DNA of 64,000 bases from Bathynomus jamesi. Lineage: Eukaryota; Arthropoda; Malacostraca; Isopoda; Cirolanidae. The position numbers and the translations under genes are program-made. The notes under the pieces were generated by a model, which was not told where the DNA came from, searched no databases, and saw only the letters and a program-made list of their open reading frames with translations. The stretch is from NCBI GenBank assembly GCA_023014485.1, contig JAJOZX010007503.1:1-64000 (forward strand), in the 5' to 3' direction. Position 1 is the stretch's first letter. Each line of letters begins with the position of its first letter. This document shows, in pieces, positions 10,619-20,640 of this stretch.

Positions 10619-11905
10619 ATTTGCAATTAAGTGATAATTCAAGCATTATTTTATATATGTCCCCATTACTTACTCATTGACAGATGATTAAAAGAAGAAA
10701 AAAACAAAAAGTCCACCGTTATTTCACAATCTTCGATAGTCTTCCTTTAATTTATATCCTCCGCCTAATATATTTTTCGGAAATGCGTTCGTTACACGCG
10801 TATGCAGGAATAACACGAGCCTAAACAACTGTTTATACACAGATGCGACGGCGTAAAAACAGTATTCAATTCGGAACAGGTGTTTCACATTCGGGTGGGG
10901 GTGTGTGGGGGTCTTGCCGTGACCTCATGACTAAGGTTGCTAATAGTTAGAGTTCTTGTAAAAAAAAAATATGTTACGAATGGAAAAGTTCCCTTTAATG
11001 TTTACTTTTCTATTTAACCTTTTTATAAGTGAGGCGCGGGACACATTTTATTTCTTTACGCAATCTTCAAAATGGCACCTAAATTATTAAATCTGAAAAA
11101 AAATAGAAAAAATAACGAGTATTTGCAATTTGTTTTCATTTCAACTGCGAACCGTTAACGTTTCACAACGAAAGTAACATTTTACACACACACACACACA
11201 CACACACTAAAGTATGGGTAGAATAATGTATATACTTTCCTTTAACTTAAAAATTATTCGTCTGTCGATGTAAAACTTCATTTACGTCATACGCAAATGA
11301 AGAGCGAATTACTTTGGAACAAAAATTCTAAAGTTTAAGAGTACAAATTCAGAGCAAAAAGTTGGCCTATTTTGAGGTGAAACCACCTCATATTAAAATA
11401 ATTTATCTTCATTTTTTCTTATTAATGAAATAGATTAGGTTAATGGAGGTTGCATCAAATTCAATTTTTTTTTTTTTTTTCTTTTTTTTTTAAATCGCGG
11501 ACAAAGATTTTGCTTCATCATTTCAAATTGGAAGTGAGTCGAAATTAATCTCTGATAATAATCGAAAGTTAGATTTGAAGGTTAAGGAAAACCATCCGAT
11601 TTGGGAGACGCAATTCCACCGTTCTCATTTTCGAACTGTCAAAACTTTTTAAAGTTTTAGGCGTGAAAAAGAGGTCAGTTCTCATTTCACGTTTTTCTCA
11701 TTCGTTTCCTCACATTTCCCAATTCGGGTTACTTTAAGTTGGCTATGGTTAGGTTAGGTTAGGTACGCTAATCATAAGTTAATTTTAGGTTAAATTAACA
11801 ATCTTTACTTCAAGCGTTCTTAATATCAAATCGCAAATGTTAATTTCAGTAGCGTGAAGAGGGAAGTACAACACTAAATTCTGGATGAACTCCAAGTCCT
11901 GCCCC

Positions 11906-11941
<36 letters not shown>

Positions 11942-12002
11942 GTATATATACATACATATATATACACGCCTGTGTTTTTAGTGGTTGGTAGATAACTGGG
12001 TA
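10619..12002. other. No gene; microsatellites only
   Basis: Contains (CA)n at about 11,187-11,208, T-rich runs at about 11,465-11,490, short GGTTA-type tandem units at about 11,749-11,763 and (TA)n at about 11,906-11,938. No credible coding frame. Confidence 0.5.
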
Positions 12003-12180
12003 CCCTGGGTGGCCTAGTGGTTAAGACGCTGGGCTGCTGCTGGTGGGGCGTGGTTCGGATTCCACGTTAAACTGTAGGTCTAAGGTGGAGTGAAAAGCTT
12101 GCTTCGTCAGAATGAACAATTCGGGCGGAAGCTAACCAAAGGTGATCTACATATAAAGGTGTGAGGTGAAAGGTAAAGAT
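12003..12180 (+). repeat. tRNA-derived SINE
   Basis: A box-A-like TGGCCTAGTGGTTAAGACGC at 12,010 and a box-B-like GGTTCGGATTCC at about 12,052, spaced 42 bases apart, form an RNA polymerase III internal promoter. A tRNA-unrelated body follows (GGTCTAAGGTGGAGTGAAAAG and onward), ending in an AT-rich stretch. The tRNA part has no closed acceptor stem, so it is a SINE rather than a tRNA gene. Confidence 0.7.
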
Positions 12181-12975
12181 GATATGTGGATGAAGGTAAA
12201 AAATTTAGCTGAAATTTGCTTGAAATGTGCCAAATTTACAATTTTATCATTGGAGAGAGAGAGAGAGAGAGAGAGAGGAACCTGACCACCAGCGATAAGG
12301 AATGAACGCGCGAAACCAGTTCATATATATATGTATAACAAGGTCTATTACATAACAGGCCTCACCACTGATTTAAGGTCCCAGATTGTTGTTCACTGGG
12401 CAAATCAGACCGATTCTCCACTTTTGGTCTCGTACGAGAATTGAAGTCTATATTGTCTGTGCCCTGAACACTCATTTCACAACAGTATTAAATGAATTAT
12501 GAAATGAATCTAGAGTGTATATAGGCTAATGGTTGGCGTGTGTAAAAACCTTCATAATTTTATAAAATCCAGCTTTGACTTAATGTAACGTATAGGGCTT
12601 AGCAGCGTGTCCGACGATCGCATCTCGCTCATTATTAATGATTGCGTTATACAGTATGTACATTCAGAATGCAGTATAACACTTTTTAATACGTCTATTC
12701 ACGTTGACCACCTACCCACGTGATCGTGTGTCCAAAAGCTACTTCACTGAATCTACGATATAAAAATTATGTCGAAGATATATGTTAGGTCTCTGCAGGC
12801 CTATTTAAATTCAAAATTCATTGCTCTACTATTGGGCGTAAGTAAAAAAAGCAAAAAAAAAGTCTTTTTCAAAACTAATTCTAAAGAAATGCGGACAAAC
12901 AAAACAAATCAAAACTAGTAAATAAAATTTCTGAACAGGACATGCGCACTAAAATTAACACCGTTTTATTTTGTA
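12181..12975. other. No gene seen
   Basis: Holds a (GA)n run at about 12,254-12,277 and otherwise unremarkable AT-rich sequence. Confidence 0.45.
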
Positions 12976-13200
12976 CCGGGTAGCCCATAAGTCCCAATCG
13001 GTTATAATTAAAGCGAAAATCCATCTAATGGAGCTCAACACTGACGTAATCGATTACTAAGGAAAGAATATTTGTCGAGATGGTTAGATTTTGCGCTTTG
13101 AATAATCAATAAAGATTTCGAAATTTATTATAAACTTTTTACTTTGATTTCTCGTATTTTCGCCTTAATTACAATCGATTTGGACTTATGGGGCACCCTT
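12976..13200. mobile_element. mariner-type MITE (about 225 bp)
   Basis: Termini are GGGTAGCCCATAAGTCCCAA at the left and, inverted at the right, GGGTGCCCCATAAGTCCAAA. The inverted arms extend about 45 bp with some mismatches (both contain AATTAA followed by GCGAAAAT). GGGTGCCCCATAAGTC-type ends are familiar from mariner-derived elements. There is no transposase. Confidence 0.7.
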
Positions 13201-13525
13201 TATACCGGTTCATTCATTATTTCAGGCACTCTCTAACTAGTAATTAATAACACCTTGTATCAATTAGTTTTCCCCTTAAGTAGACAAATGTTGCGAGTAC
13301 TCGTATTTCGCCATTCTACGATACAACATTGGATTACATTTAATTATAAATAAATGATGATTAAACGAACGTGTGTAAAGGTGTGTTCCGATGCAGGGCA
13401 GGTAAAAATCAATTTTTTTTATTAGAATTATGAATGTCAAATGTCTTAAACCGATGTTGCGCAATTAAATGCAGAGTTCCTACTCGCGTACTTATGACAA
13501 ACCTCTTCCATTTCAACCTAGTTGC

Positions 13526-13529
<4 letters not shown>

Positions 13530-13606
<77 letters not shown>
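13530..13606. repeat. (CT)n/(GA)n microsatellite, short allele
   Basis: About 77 bp of CT units abutting the C-terminal end of the LINE fragment. The right-arm counterpart (48,254-48,552) is about 300 bp. Ser-Leu and Glu-Arg reading frames across it are artefacts of the repeat. Confidence 0.95.
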
Positions 13607-13917
13607 ATTCATCGTGTCTAGCCATCTTCTTTTCGACCTTCTTTTCCATTCTTCTACCTTCGCAAAAACTCTTATACACTCTTTTCACAACTCTGTCATC
13701 TTCCACTTTTCCGTATGTCCAAACGTCCTTAGTACACTTTCTCGGTTTTCACTTTCAATGACTTTTGAGCACCGCATCTTTCCAGGACCACACGATTTCT
13801 TATTCTATTTCTTATTCTTATTATTATTATTATCGTTATTCCTCTCGACTGCTCTTACCCTCTTCTTCTTCCTTTCGTGTCATGTCAGTGTTTCGTACCC
13901 ATACAAAAGTGTCGGTA

Positions 13918-13920
<3 letters not shown>

Positions 13921-13973
<53 letters not shown>
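13921..13973. repeat. (CA)n microsatellite
   Basis: Uninterrupted CA run of about 53 bp within the decayed LINE. The right-arm copy is interrupted by one missing base, consistent with sequencing noise. Confidence 0.95.
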
Positions 13974-13975
<2 letters not shown>

Positions 13976-14451
13976 GTACCTTTCTTATTTAATGGTCACT
14001 ACACACCAGAAATATTTAAAATACTTTACAACCTCTAGTATTTCACCATCGCATGACCGTCCGAATTTCCCTTACTCTCCATAATCAATAAATTGCTCTT
14101 ACCCACATTCACTTTCAACAATTTTCTCTCACACACCGCACAAAACCCTCAACAATCTTTTGCGTATCACACTCGCTCATCATCATCATCCACATACGAA
14201 AGATTCGAGAGGCCTCACCTATTTCCATCATACACTAGATCAGTCCTCTTTCAGCAGTTGCACTTTCACCTCTCTCAGGGCTCCAGTCATGGACAGATTG
14301 AACGTCCATTGAAACACCACACATCCTTGACGCGCACAAACACTCGCATCAAACCATTCACTCAGTTCTTTATTTACTTTCACGCACGCCTTACTCCTAT
14401 CACAGAAACTCTTCATCGCACTCACGAGTCTTCTACCACCAACCCCATATA

Positions 14452-15360
14452 CAGGGCGTCCCAAAAAAATGTATACACACTTTAACAGCTGATAGCTCAA
14501 TTGATGTTTCTTTCTTTCCAAGTTAAACCCATTAGAATTAATAATGGCAGTCAAACTAAACTTTGAACAAAGGAAATTCATTCTAAAATGCTACTGGAAG
14601 TGTGAAAACGCAGTTGAAGTGCAAAGACAGTTTAGGAGGGAGTTTCAAACAGATCCACCAACGCGACTTACCATCACTCGAATTAGAGATAAGTTTGAAG
14701 CCGATGGAACTGTTCAGAATGTCCACAAGAAGCGTTCCGGAAGACCACGGACATCGACAAGCCCCACAAAGCAAGAAAGAGTACTGGAAACGTATCACCA
14801 AAGTCCAAGAAAATCTGTGCGGCAAGCGAGTCGTGAGGTAGGAATTTCAGAATCGTCTGTCCAACGCATTTTGAAGCGCTGTCAATGGAAAAGTTACATT
14901 CTAAGATTAGTCCATGCTATTAATGAAGATGATGATCCGGACCGAAGAGTGGAGTATTGCGAGTGGTACTTGGCACGATGTGGATGTGGATTGGACGAAG
15001 GGGTTTCGTAGAATACCCTCCGCGTTCACCAGACCTCACACCACTAGACTTTTTTTTATGGGGATACTTAAAAGACAAAGTCTACGCTATAAAACCTGCA
15101 ACAGTCGCTGAATTGAGAGCAGCCATTGAACGAGAATGCACACAAATACCAAACGAAATGTTTCGTGATGTTTGCGATTCCATTGCTTCGCGTTATCAGC
15201 AGTGCCTGGACCAGAACGGACGTCAGTTTGAAAACAGGCGTTGACAAAACAATTAAATAATGTCTGTAGATTCTATTACATTTTGAAAATGAAATGTATT
15301 TTAATAAACACTGCCTTTATAAGTATTTAAAGTGTGTATGCATTTTTTTGGGACGCCCTG
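14452..15360 (+). mobile_element. mariner/Tc1-type transposon, internally deleted
   Basis: Both ends carry CAGGGCGTCCCAAAAAAATG; the inverted repeat extends about 32 bp, to ATACACACTTTAA. The element is flanked by TA on both sides, the mariner target. It is about 909 bp, shorter than a typical 1.3 kb autonomous element, because the middle of the transposase is missing. It is inserted in the RT domain of the LINE on the opposite strand, so it is younger than that LINE. Confidence 0.88.
14544..15244 (+). pseudogene. mariner-family transposase remnant
   Basis: The N-terminal 125 residues are open: [20 protein letters not shown], then [17 protein letters not shown], then [11 protein letters not shown] and [20 protein letters not shown]. 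This gives two helix-turn-helix modules separated by the GRPR linker, as in mariner/Tc1 DNA-binding domains. After [15 protein letters not shown] the frame jumps, and the text resumes at the catalytic end: YPPRSPDLTPLDFFLWGYLK (the conserved PDLxPxDFFLWGxLK block), then VAELRAAIERECTQIP. The central catalytic region with the first two acidic residues is deleted, and two frames are used, so it cannot be active. Confidence 0.85.
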
Positions 15361-16924
15361 TATATACAGTACTCAAGACCCGCCACAGTCCTTTCCTATT
15401 CACACTATCATACGCTTTCTCAAGATCCATAAATGTCACGCGTGCCTCGCAATCGTTTTCACGCGCTTTCTCAAACTCGGTCTCATTGCGAACACCTGAT
15501 CCACACAGCCTCGTCCACCTCGGAACCGTCCTTGCTCATCACTTACAAAGCATTCTATAATGCTATGACGTACTTTTTATATTACGATTCTACTAATAAT
15601 AATTCGACACGCTCATTCCTTTTCTGTCCAACTCTCTCTAACGCGAGAGTTAATCGGAATTTTCAATATTTCATCTACTCAACTGGTCGACTCTGGAACG
15701 ATCTTCCTCAATTCATCTTTCCCCCTGTCTATGACCTCTAATCTTTCAAACGCGGAGTGTCCAGGCATCTCGAAAACCCTGGACTTTGATTTTGGCTCTC
15801 CTCTTCTTCTATTGTGAGGTGGAGGGGCGCTTTTGCGGGCATTCGCCCTTGTCCCCCCCTTCCTGCATAAAAAAAACACCTTCGCAACTACGCGCAACAC
15901 TCAATATCTACGTAATTCTTACTGTACAATAACTCCTTTCACCTTTCATTTTGTACAATTAAACAATTATTGCTTTTTTCCAGTCTTTACGCACACTCAT
16001 TTATCCATACATTCTGACATATGCACCACAACCACTAAACATCCGAATCCCTCATACTTACATACATAATCATTTCCCCCACATATTCCACCCATATCAG
16101 CTGCTTTTCCATTCTTCGGCTTACAGACCGCCTCTTTCACTTCGCATGTCCTCTTCACACCACCAAATCCTACCACAATTACGTTTGCACTCCTCTCATC
16201 TCTTCCACCCATCAAACACTCGACGTACGCCTTCCATCTATTCCGTAGATACACATCCGCTGTGAGCACTCTTATTATTAAATAAACTTTTAGTTTCATT
16301 TCTGCGCTTCTGCACTTCCTTCCAGAACAACTTTCTATTCTCTACATAATTCTCATTCATCCTCATTCCAAACTCATTATTTACGGTTTCTTCTGATGTA
16401 CTACTTTTTTCATACTTCTCTCGCTCTCTTTTTACTTCCACTTTCCTCTCTCTATTACGACTACACAACATCCATTTCTTCATTTTATTCTCAACCGTTG
16501 ATGCAACTTCGGCGTGCCACCACATTTTTTAAAGCCCTCTTCTTCGCACCTAGTTTTGCAACTTTGCACACACTCCTTGAAGTCCTAATCTAATCAGACA
16601 TTCCACATCTCACTCGTATCCATTTGTTCTGCAACTCGTACACTCCGTTCATCATTCACTGTTACTATACTAATCCGCTACTTTTCCACTTTAACTCCTT
16701 CAATTCACCTTTTCCCATTCATTATCTTCATTCTCCATACAACCTCACTTTAGAGGGGACTATCATTTAGTCAGAGAGACCCCCACCCCCATTCATACCT
16801 CGCATTAAACGTGTGTCGCATGCTTCTTTTCACGAGCACATCGTCTATCAAACCTTCCTCGGTACACGGACAGGATGCCGAGTGCACTTATGCCGAAGGA
16901 CAAGAAGCCGAAGCCAAGATGCCG

Positions 16925-17060
16925 AAAATCCGTGATGCCGAACGGACACGAAGCCGAAAATCCGTGACGCCGAACGGACACAAAGCCGAAAATCTGTGAT
17001 GCCGAACGGACACGAAGCCGAAATTCTATGACGCCGAACAGACATGAAGCCGAAATTCAG
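16925..17060. repeat. 32-bp tandem repeats, left MULE end
   Basis: About four units alternating GATGCCGAA and GACGCCGAA with the shared core CGGACACGAAGCCGAAA. An inverted array of the same unit closes the element at 18,860-19,030. Repeats lie head to tail with no spacers, so this is not a CRISPR array. Confidence 0.9.
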
Positions 17061-17095
17061 AAAGCCGAATAGAGAGTGAGAGAGCCGAACAACTA

Positions 17096-17097
<2 letters not shown>

Positions 17098-17152
<55 letters not shown>

Positions 17153-17310
17153 TGGTAAATATAAAGCAACGGGGGGGGGGGTAAGAAAAACTTATAAAAA
17201 CTAGTTAACTAACTTCAAAAAAAATAAAACTAACTAATCACAAACTAATTAGCTTGGATCAATAACTAATCTAACTAACTAACTAACCAACCAACCTAAC
17301 AAAACCAACT
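17098..17310. repeat. (TA)n tract and AACTA-rich minisatellite
   Basis: A TA run of about 54 bp, a run of about 11 G, then a stretch of degenerate AACTA/AACCA units, all between the MULE left terminus and its transposase. Probably slippage-expanded non-coding leader. Confidence 0.8.
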
Positions 17311-17410
17311 AACTAATTAAAAATGAAAAAAAATTGCTATTTATTTAGCTTTCTCAGATAAATAGTAACCGAATTATTTGGGTATTTTACTAAACCCTTT
17401 AGTTTAAACA

Positions 17411-18731
17411 TGGAATTCGTTAAAACAGCACGCGGTGGAAGAAAGCTCCTTTTTAGTGGGTATACATACATACATTGTGGACAAAAAAGTTAACGAAACC
17501 ACATACTGGAGGTGTGAGAAACGTAAAGAGTGTGGTGCTAGAATTAAAACTATTAATGATAGTGTGCATAGTAATGCTTCTGATCATTCTCACCCCCTGA
17601 TGGAGCTCGTAATTCTGTTTTGAAAGTATTGGACCGTATGAAAACTCAAGCTGAGCATTCGGAAGAAGTTACAAGCAGCATAATTAGCAATGCAACCGAA
17701 GAATTGCCACTTAGTGTAGCTGGAGCCCAACCTAAGAGAGAAACACTTGGAAGAATAATAAGAAGAGCAAGAAAGGTAGACATGGTTGAAGATTTGAACG
17801 CAACGACACGAGGAGATAACTTTCGGCTGTATGAAAGTGATGCTGTTGTTATCTTATCTACTGAAAAAAATCTGGAGCTCTTATCCAAAAAGCAAACGTG
17901 GTTTGGAGATGGCACATTTGACTCTGCCCCACTAGGAAAACAACTCTATACTATACATGCGCTTATTTCGGAAAGCAAAACGTTGCCATTAGTGTATTGT
18001 ATTGCAAGTAACAAGCATGAGCAAACGTATGACGAAATTTTTAATTTCTTGAAAAATAAAGGAGTTAAGGATCCAACTTCGATGACAGTAGACTTCGAAA
18101 GAGCAGCAATTAATAGTATAAAAAAAAATTTCCCAAACACCAATTTCAGGCTGCTTTTTTCATTTTGGCCAATGCCTATGGCGTAACATTCAAGCTCGTG
18201 GCCTGCAAAACTGGTATGCCGAACCTGACAATGCACACCTCATTAAGCAATTACAAGTCTTGCTTTTGCCCCACCAGCAGACGTTCAAGAATTATTTGAA
18301 GAATTTCTCACTTCCTTAAATCCCACAATAGATGAAATGTTAAGCGACTTTTTAGTTTACTTCGAGAGCACATGGTTAGGAGTAGTACAACGGGGGAGGA
18401 GAAGGAAGCCGATCTTTGATGTAGAATTATGGTCAGTTTACTCTCGCGTTAAGGAAAATCTGCCGAGAACGAACAATTCTCTGGAAGGTTGGCATCAGGC
18501 CTTCAAAAAAGGCTTAATGTAACTCATCCCACATTACCCAAGCTTCTTAGAATGATCAGAAGTGAGCAAGCAACAAATGAAGTTTTAATCGAACAGGCTT
18601 CTATGGGAATCAATATTTCAAGACCGAACAAAAAATATGATGCCATCAACGAAAGGATAAAGTCTATTTTCACTTCGTACAATAAAGAAGACGGTCTGGG
18701 TTTCCTACGTGCGTTAGCTTACAATTTTTAA
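17411..18731 (+). pseudogene. MULE transposase with FLYWCH zinc finger (frame-broken)
   Basis: ATG at 17,411 opens MEFVKTARGGRKLLF. A FLYWCH-type finger follows: TYWRCEKRKECGARIKT and HSNASDHSHP, with Cys-Cys-His-His spacing. The MULE catalytic domain shows QTWFGDGTFDSAP (first Asp), TLPLVYCIASNK, then MTVDFERAAINSIKKNFPN (second Asp), then a GCFFHL block that needs a frame change near 18,150. The C-terminus reads LPRTNNSLEGWHQAFKK, HPTLPKLLRMIRSEQ and YNKEDGLGFLRALAYNF, then TAA. About 440 residues suits the family. Frames shift near 17,450, 17,590, 18,160, 18,260 and 18,515. The right copy lacks some of these and has others, so part or all may be sequence error rather than decay. Confidence 0.85.
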
Positions 18732-18859
18732 TTACATTTTTAATGATTTTCCCTTATTTTATGATAAATTGTAAATAAAGTTGTAATAAAGTAAGTTGTA
18801 AGTTGTAAATAAAGTTTTTGAATTATTTTGCATCTCATTTTACAGTTCGGTTTAGTGTC

Positions 18860-19030
18860 TATTCGACTTTCTGAATTTCGGCTTCATGTCTGTTCGGCGT
18901 CATAGAATTTCGGCTTCGTGTCCGTTCGGCATCACAGATTTTCGGCTTTGTGTCCGTTCGGCGTCACGGATTTTCGGCTTCGTGTCCGTTCGGCATCACG
19001 GATTTTCGGCTTCGTGTCCGTTCGGCTTCT
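18860..19030. repeat. 32-bp tandem repeats, right MULE end (inverted)
   Basis: The same unit as at the left end, in reverse orientation (TTCGGCGTCA, TTCGGCATCA, GATTTTCGGCTTCGTGTCCG), ending in the 14-bp element terminus at 19,065. Confidence 0.9.
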
Positions 19031-19775
19031 TGTCCTTCGGCATAAGTGCATTCGGCATCCTGTCCGCGCACGCCTTCCTCACCATACATATCATTTGCTC
19101 CATACCAGGTATACTTGTGTACTCCCTTATATTCAAAATATGTATTCGTTATACACAGATCTCTCACTATTTCGGCACGCATCCATCATCATTAACTCTT
19201 GGTACACTATGCTTCCCCATCACCTCACCCTTCGGACCCATATCAATTTTCCTATTCATGTTTCCTGTCATAAACACTTTGTAACATTCAGACACCCTTC
19301 CAATCACACTATGAAGCTCTCTTTCTCATCCTCACACTTATTATCACTCGGCACATATCCAACCACTCTCGCAAACTTGAATTTCATAAACGCAGTCGGG
19401 GAACTGACGCAAGAGAAGTTTCTCATCGCTTCATACCATACACCATTCATCAGTAAGCTCGCGCCATCTCGCTCACACACTCGACACCTCGTTCATACAC
19501 TCTCTCTCTCTTTTCATCTTTGTTTCACGCATCTCTAGAATACCTAACTTTCCATCCTTAAACACCCGCACCAATGCTCTCTTTCGCTCATCATTTATTC
19601 CCCTTACATTCCACACGCTTACACGTGCCCGCCCGCAGTTACGTGCGCTGCTCGGGTAGGCGCGGCGCTCACATTCGAGGCTATTGTCGCCCTTAGTGGG
19701 AAGAAAGAGGGAAGGATGGCTCCCCAGTCTAATCCTTCCTCTTCCGTATCGGAGGTGATGCGGAACTAGCCACAC

Positions 19776-20132
19776 CTTTCGGCGGGCGGTGGGGTCGTCA
19801 CATCTCCAGTTACTATCATAATTGGTAATGTCGTTTCTCTTTCAATATTTTATTACTTTTGGCGACAGTTATAAAATTCTACAAATAAAACCCAATCCTT
19901 TTATCCACTACTAATTTTGGTGCTTTAGAAATTTTACATTTTTACGCGAATTTTTTGTTTCCGAAATTTTACGTGAAATGCACGAAGTTGTGCCGAGATG
20001 AGTCACATGACGTCACTAAAATAAGGTCTGACGTCACGCGATATACCAATATAGGTTAAGTGAATATTCGCATTCGAGAGAAGCCAAACTGTTATCATTA
20101 TCATCATCATTATTAAAGGAAATAAAGCGAGA
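19776..20132. other. No gene; LINE 5' flank and unassigned DNA
   Basis: Upstream side of the decayed LINE. Contains TGACGTCAC-type words at about 20,010-20,040 and a TCATTATCATCATCAT run at about 20,094-20,112. Nothing coding. Confidence 0.4.
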
Positions 20133-20275
20133 CTAAGAAATGGATTTATTTGAAGTAAAAGCTTTCGGCTATTCTAAGATCTTCATCAGGTTCATAAGGT
20201 CTTCATCACTCGCACTCGAGGAAGACCTCACAGTATAGGCCGAAAGGTCGCGCTTCTATTAAATCCATTTCTTGA
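20133..20275. mobile_element. Fold-back of two Penelope-like element tails (candidate)
   Basis: On the minus strand the right half reads GATGAAGATC, then GCCGAAAGC, then AAATAAATCCATTTCTTA. The left half carries a diverged inverted copy (GACCTTTCGGCC; GGATTTAATAGAAGC; AAGAAATGG). The pairing of a CTGATGA-like word with CCGAAA about 15 bases later, followed by an AAATAAA tail, recalls the 3' ends of Penelope-like elements, some of which carry hammerhead motifs. No GIY-YIG or RT coding region is present. The stem needed for a working ribozyme is not evident. Confidence 0.4.
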
Positions 20276-20640
20276 CGTACACCAACCAAAAATACTTCGG
20301 AGTTCTTCCGTAAAAGATGTTGCGAGCAAGTTTTTATTAATCATATTTTCTCTTTAATACTCGTACAATTAAAGGATTATTTCCTACTTCGCGTCATTCC
20401 TATTCGCGGTTCCAAAGTGGAAGTTCCAAATTTTGGAAAAGTTTCCTGGTTTGGAAAAGGATAAAGAGTGAAGCCGGAGTCGTATTTTCTTTGAAATATT
20501 TTTAACTTCAAGTGGAAATATTTTAATGGAAATGGATTAATTTGAGAATCGTTTCCTTTTTCAGATTCCCAATTTCACATTTTTCAATTTAGAAACCGAA
20601 TGCAAAAAAACTTCACTTTTTTCTACGTGAATGTCAAAAT
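20276..20640. other. No gene seen
   Basis: Unassigned AT-rich sequence between the Penelope-like fold-back and the next fold-back element. GGAAAAG/CTTTTCC words at about 20,437-20,460 are locally repeated. Confidence 0.4.

Larger units (their letters stand above)
16868..19065 (+). mobile_element. Mutator-like (MULE) transposon with tandem-repeat ends
   Basis: Both ends begin GGACAGGATGCCGA followed by GCACTTATGCCGAAGGACAA in inverted orientation, so the termini are clear. Inside each end lies a tandem array with a 32-bp unit containing GCCGAAAATCCGTGA and GCCGAACGGACACGAA (about 16,925-17,060, and inverted at about 18,860-19,030). Between them are a (TA)n tract, an AACTA-rich minisatellite (17,200-17,300), and a FLYWCH/MULE transposase frame. 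A 9-bp target duplication is not obvious (TCGGTACAC against GCGCACGCC). It interrupts the LINE endonuclease domain. Confidence 0.85.
13607..19775 (-). pseudogene. Decayed LINE (endonuclease plus RT) broken by two transposons
   Basis: On the minus strand the pieces read in order. VSVWNVRGINDERKRAL...GKLGILEMRETKMK (19,640-19,530) is the start of an APE-type endonuclease. RDLCITNTYFEYKGVHKYTWYG (to about 19,090) follows, then LIDDVLVKRSMR (16,850), the endonuclease end. After these come KEVQKRRNE and the GKAADMGGICGG linker, then FMDLEKAYDSVNRKGLWRVL (about 15,430-15,360, RT motif A). YGVGGRR...SKACVKVN..LSEWFD and RQGC (14,450-14,320) come next, and FGHTEKW...KRRSKKRWLDTMNE (to 13,607) is the C-terminus. 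This is a full-length non-LTR element of a kind common in decapod genomes (RTE-like by memory). It has many stops and frameshifts. A mariner sits exactly inside VY|GVGG, and a Mutator-like element sits between the YTWYG and LIDDV blocks. (CA)n lies at 13,921-13,973. Confidence 0.8.

Noticed and set aside
13434..14084. Long Ser-Leu (and mirror Glu-Arg) reading frames, also at 47,872-48,646
   Set aside because: Pure translation of (CT)n/(GA)n and (CA)n microsatellites; no other protein features, and the frame changes with repeat length.
16925..19030. CRISPR array suggested by regular 32-bp repeats
   Set aside because: Units are contiguous with no spacers, lie at both ends of a transposon in inverted orientation, and the genome is eukaryotic.
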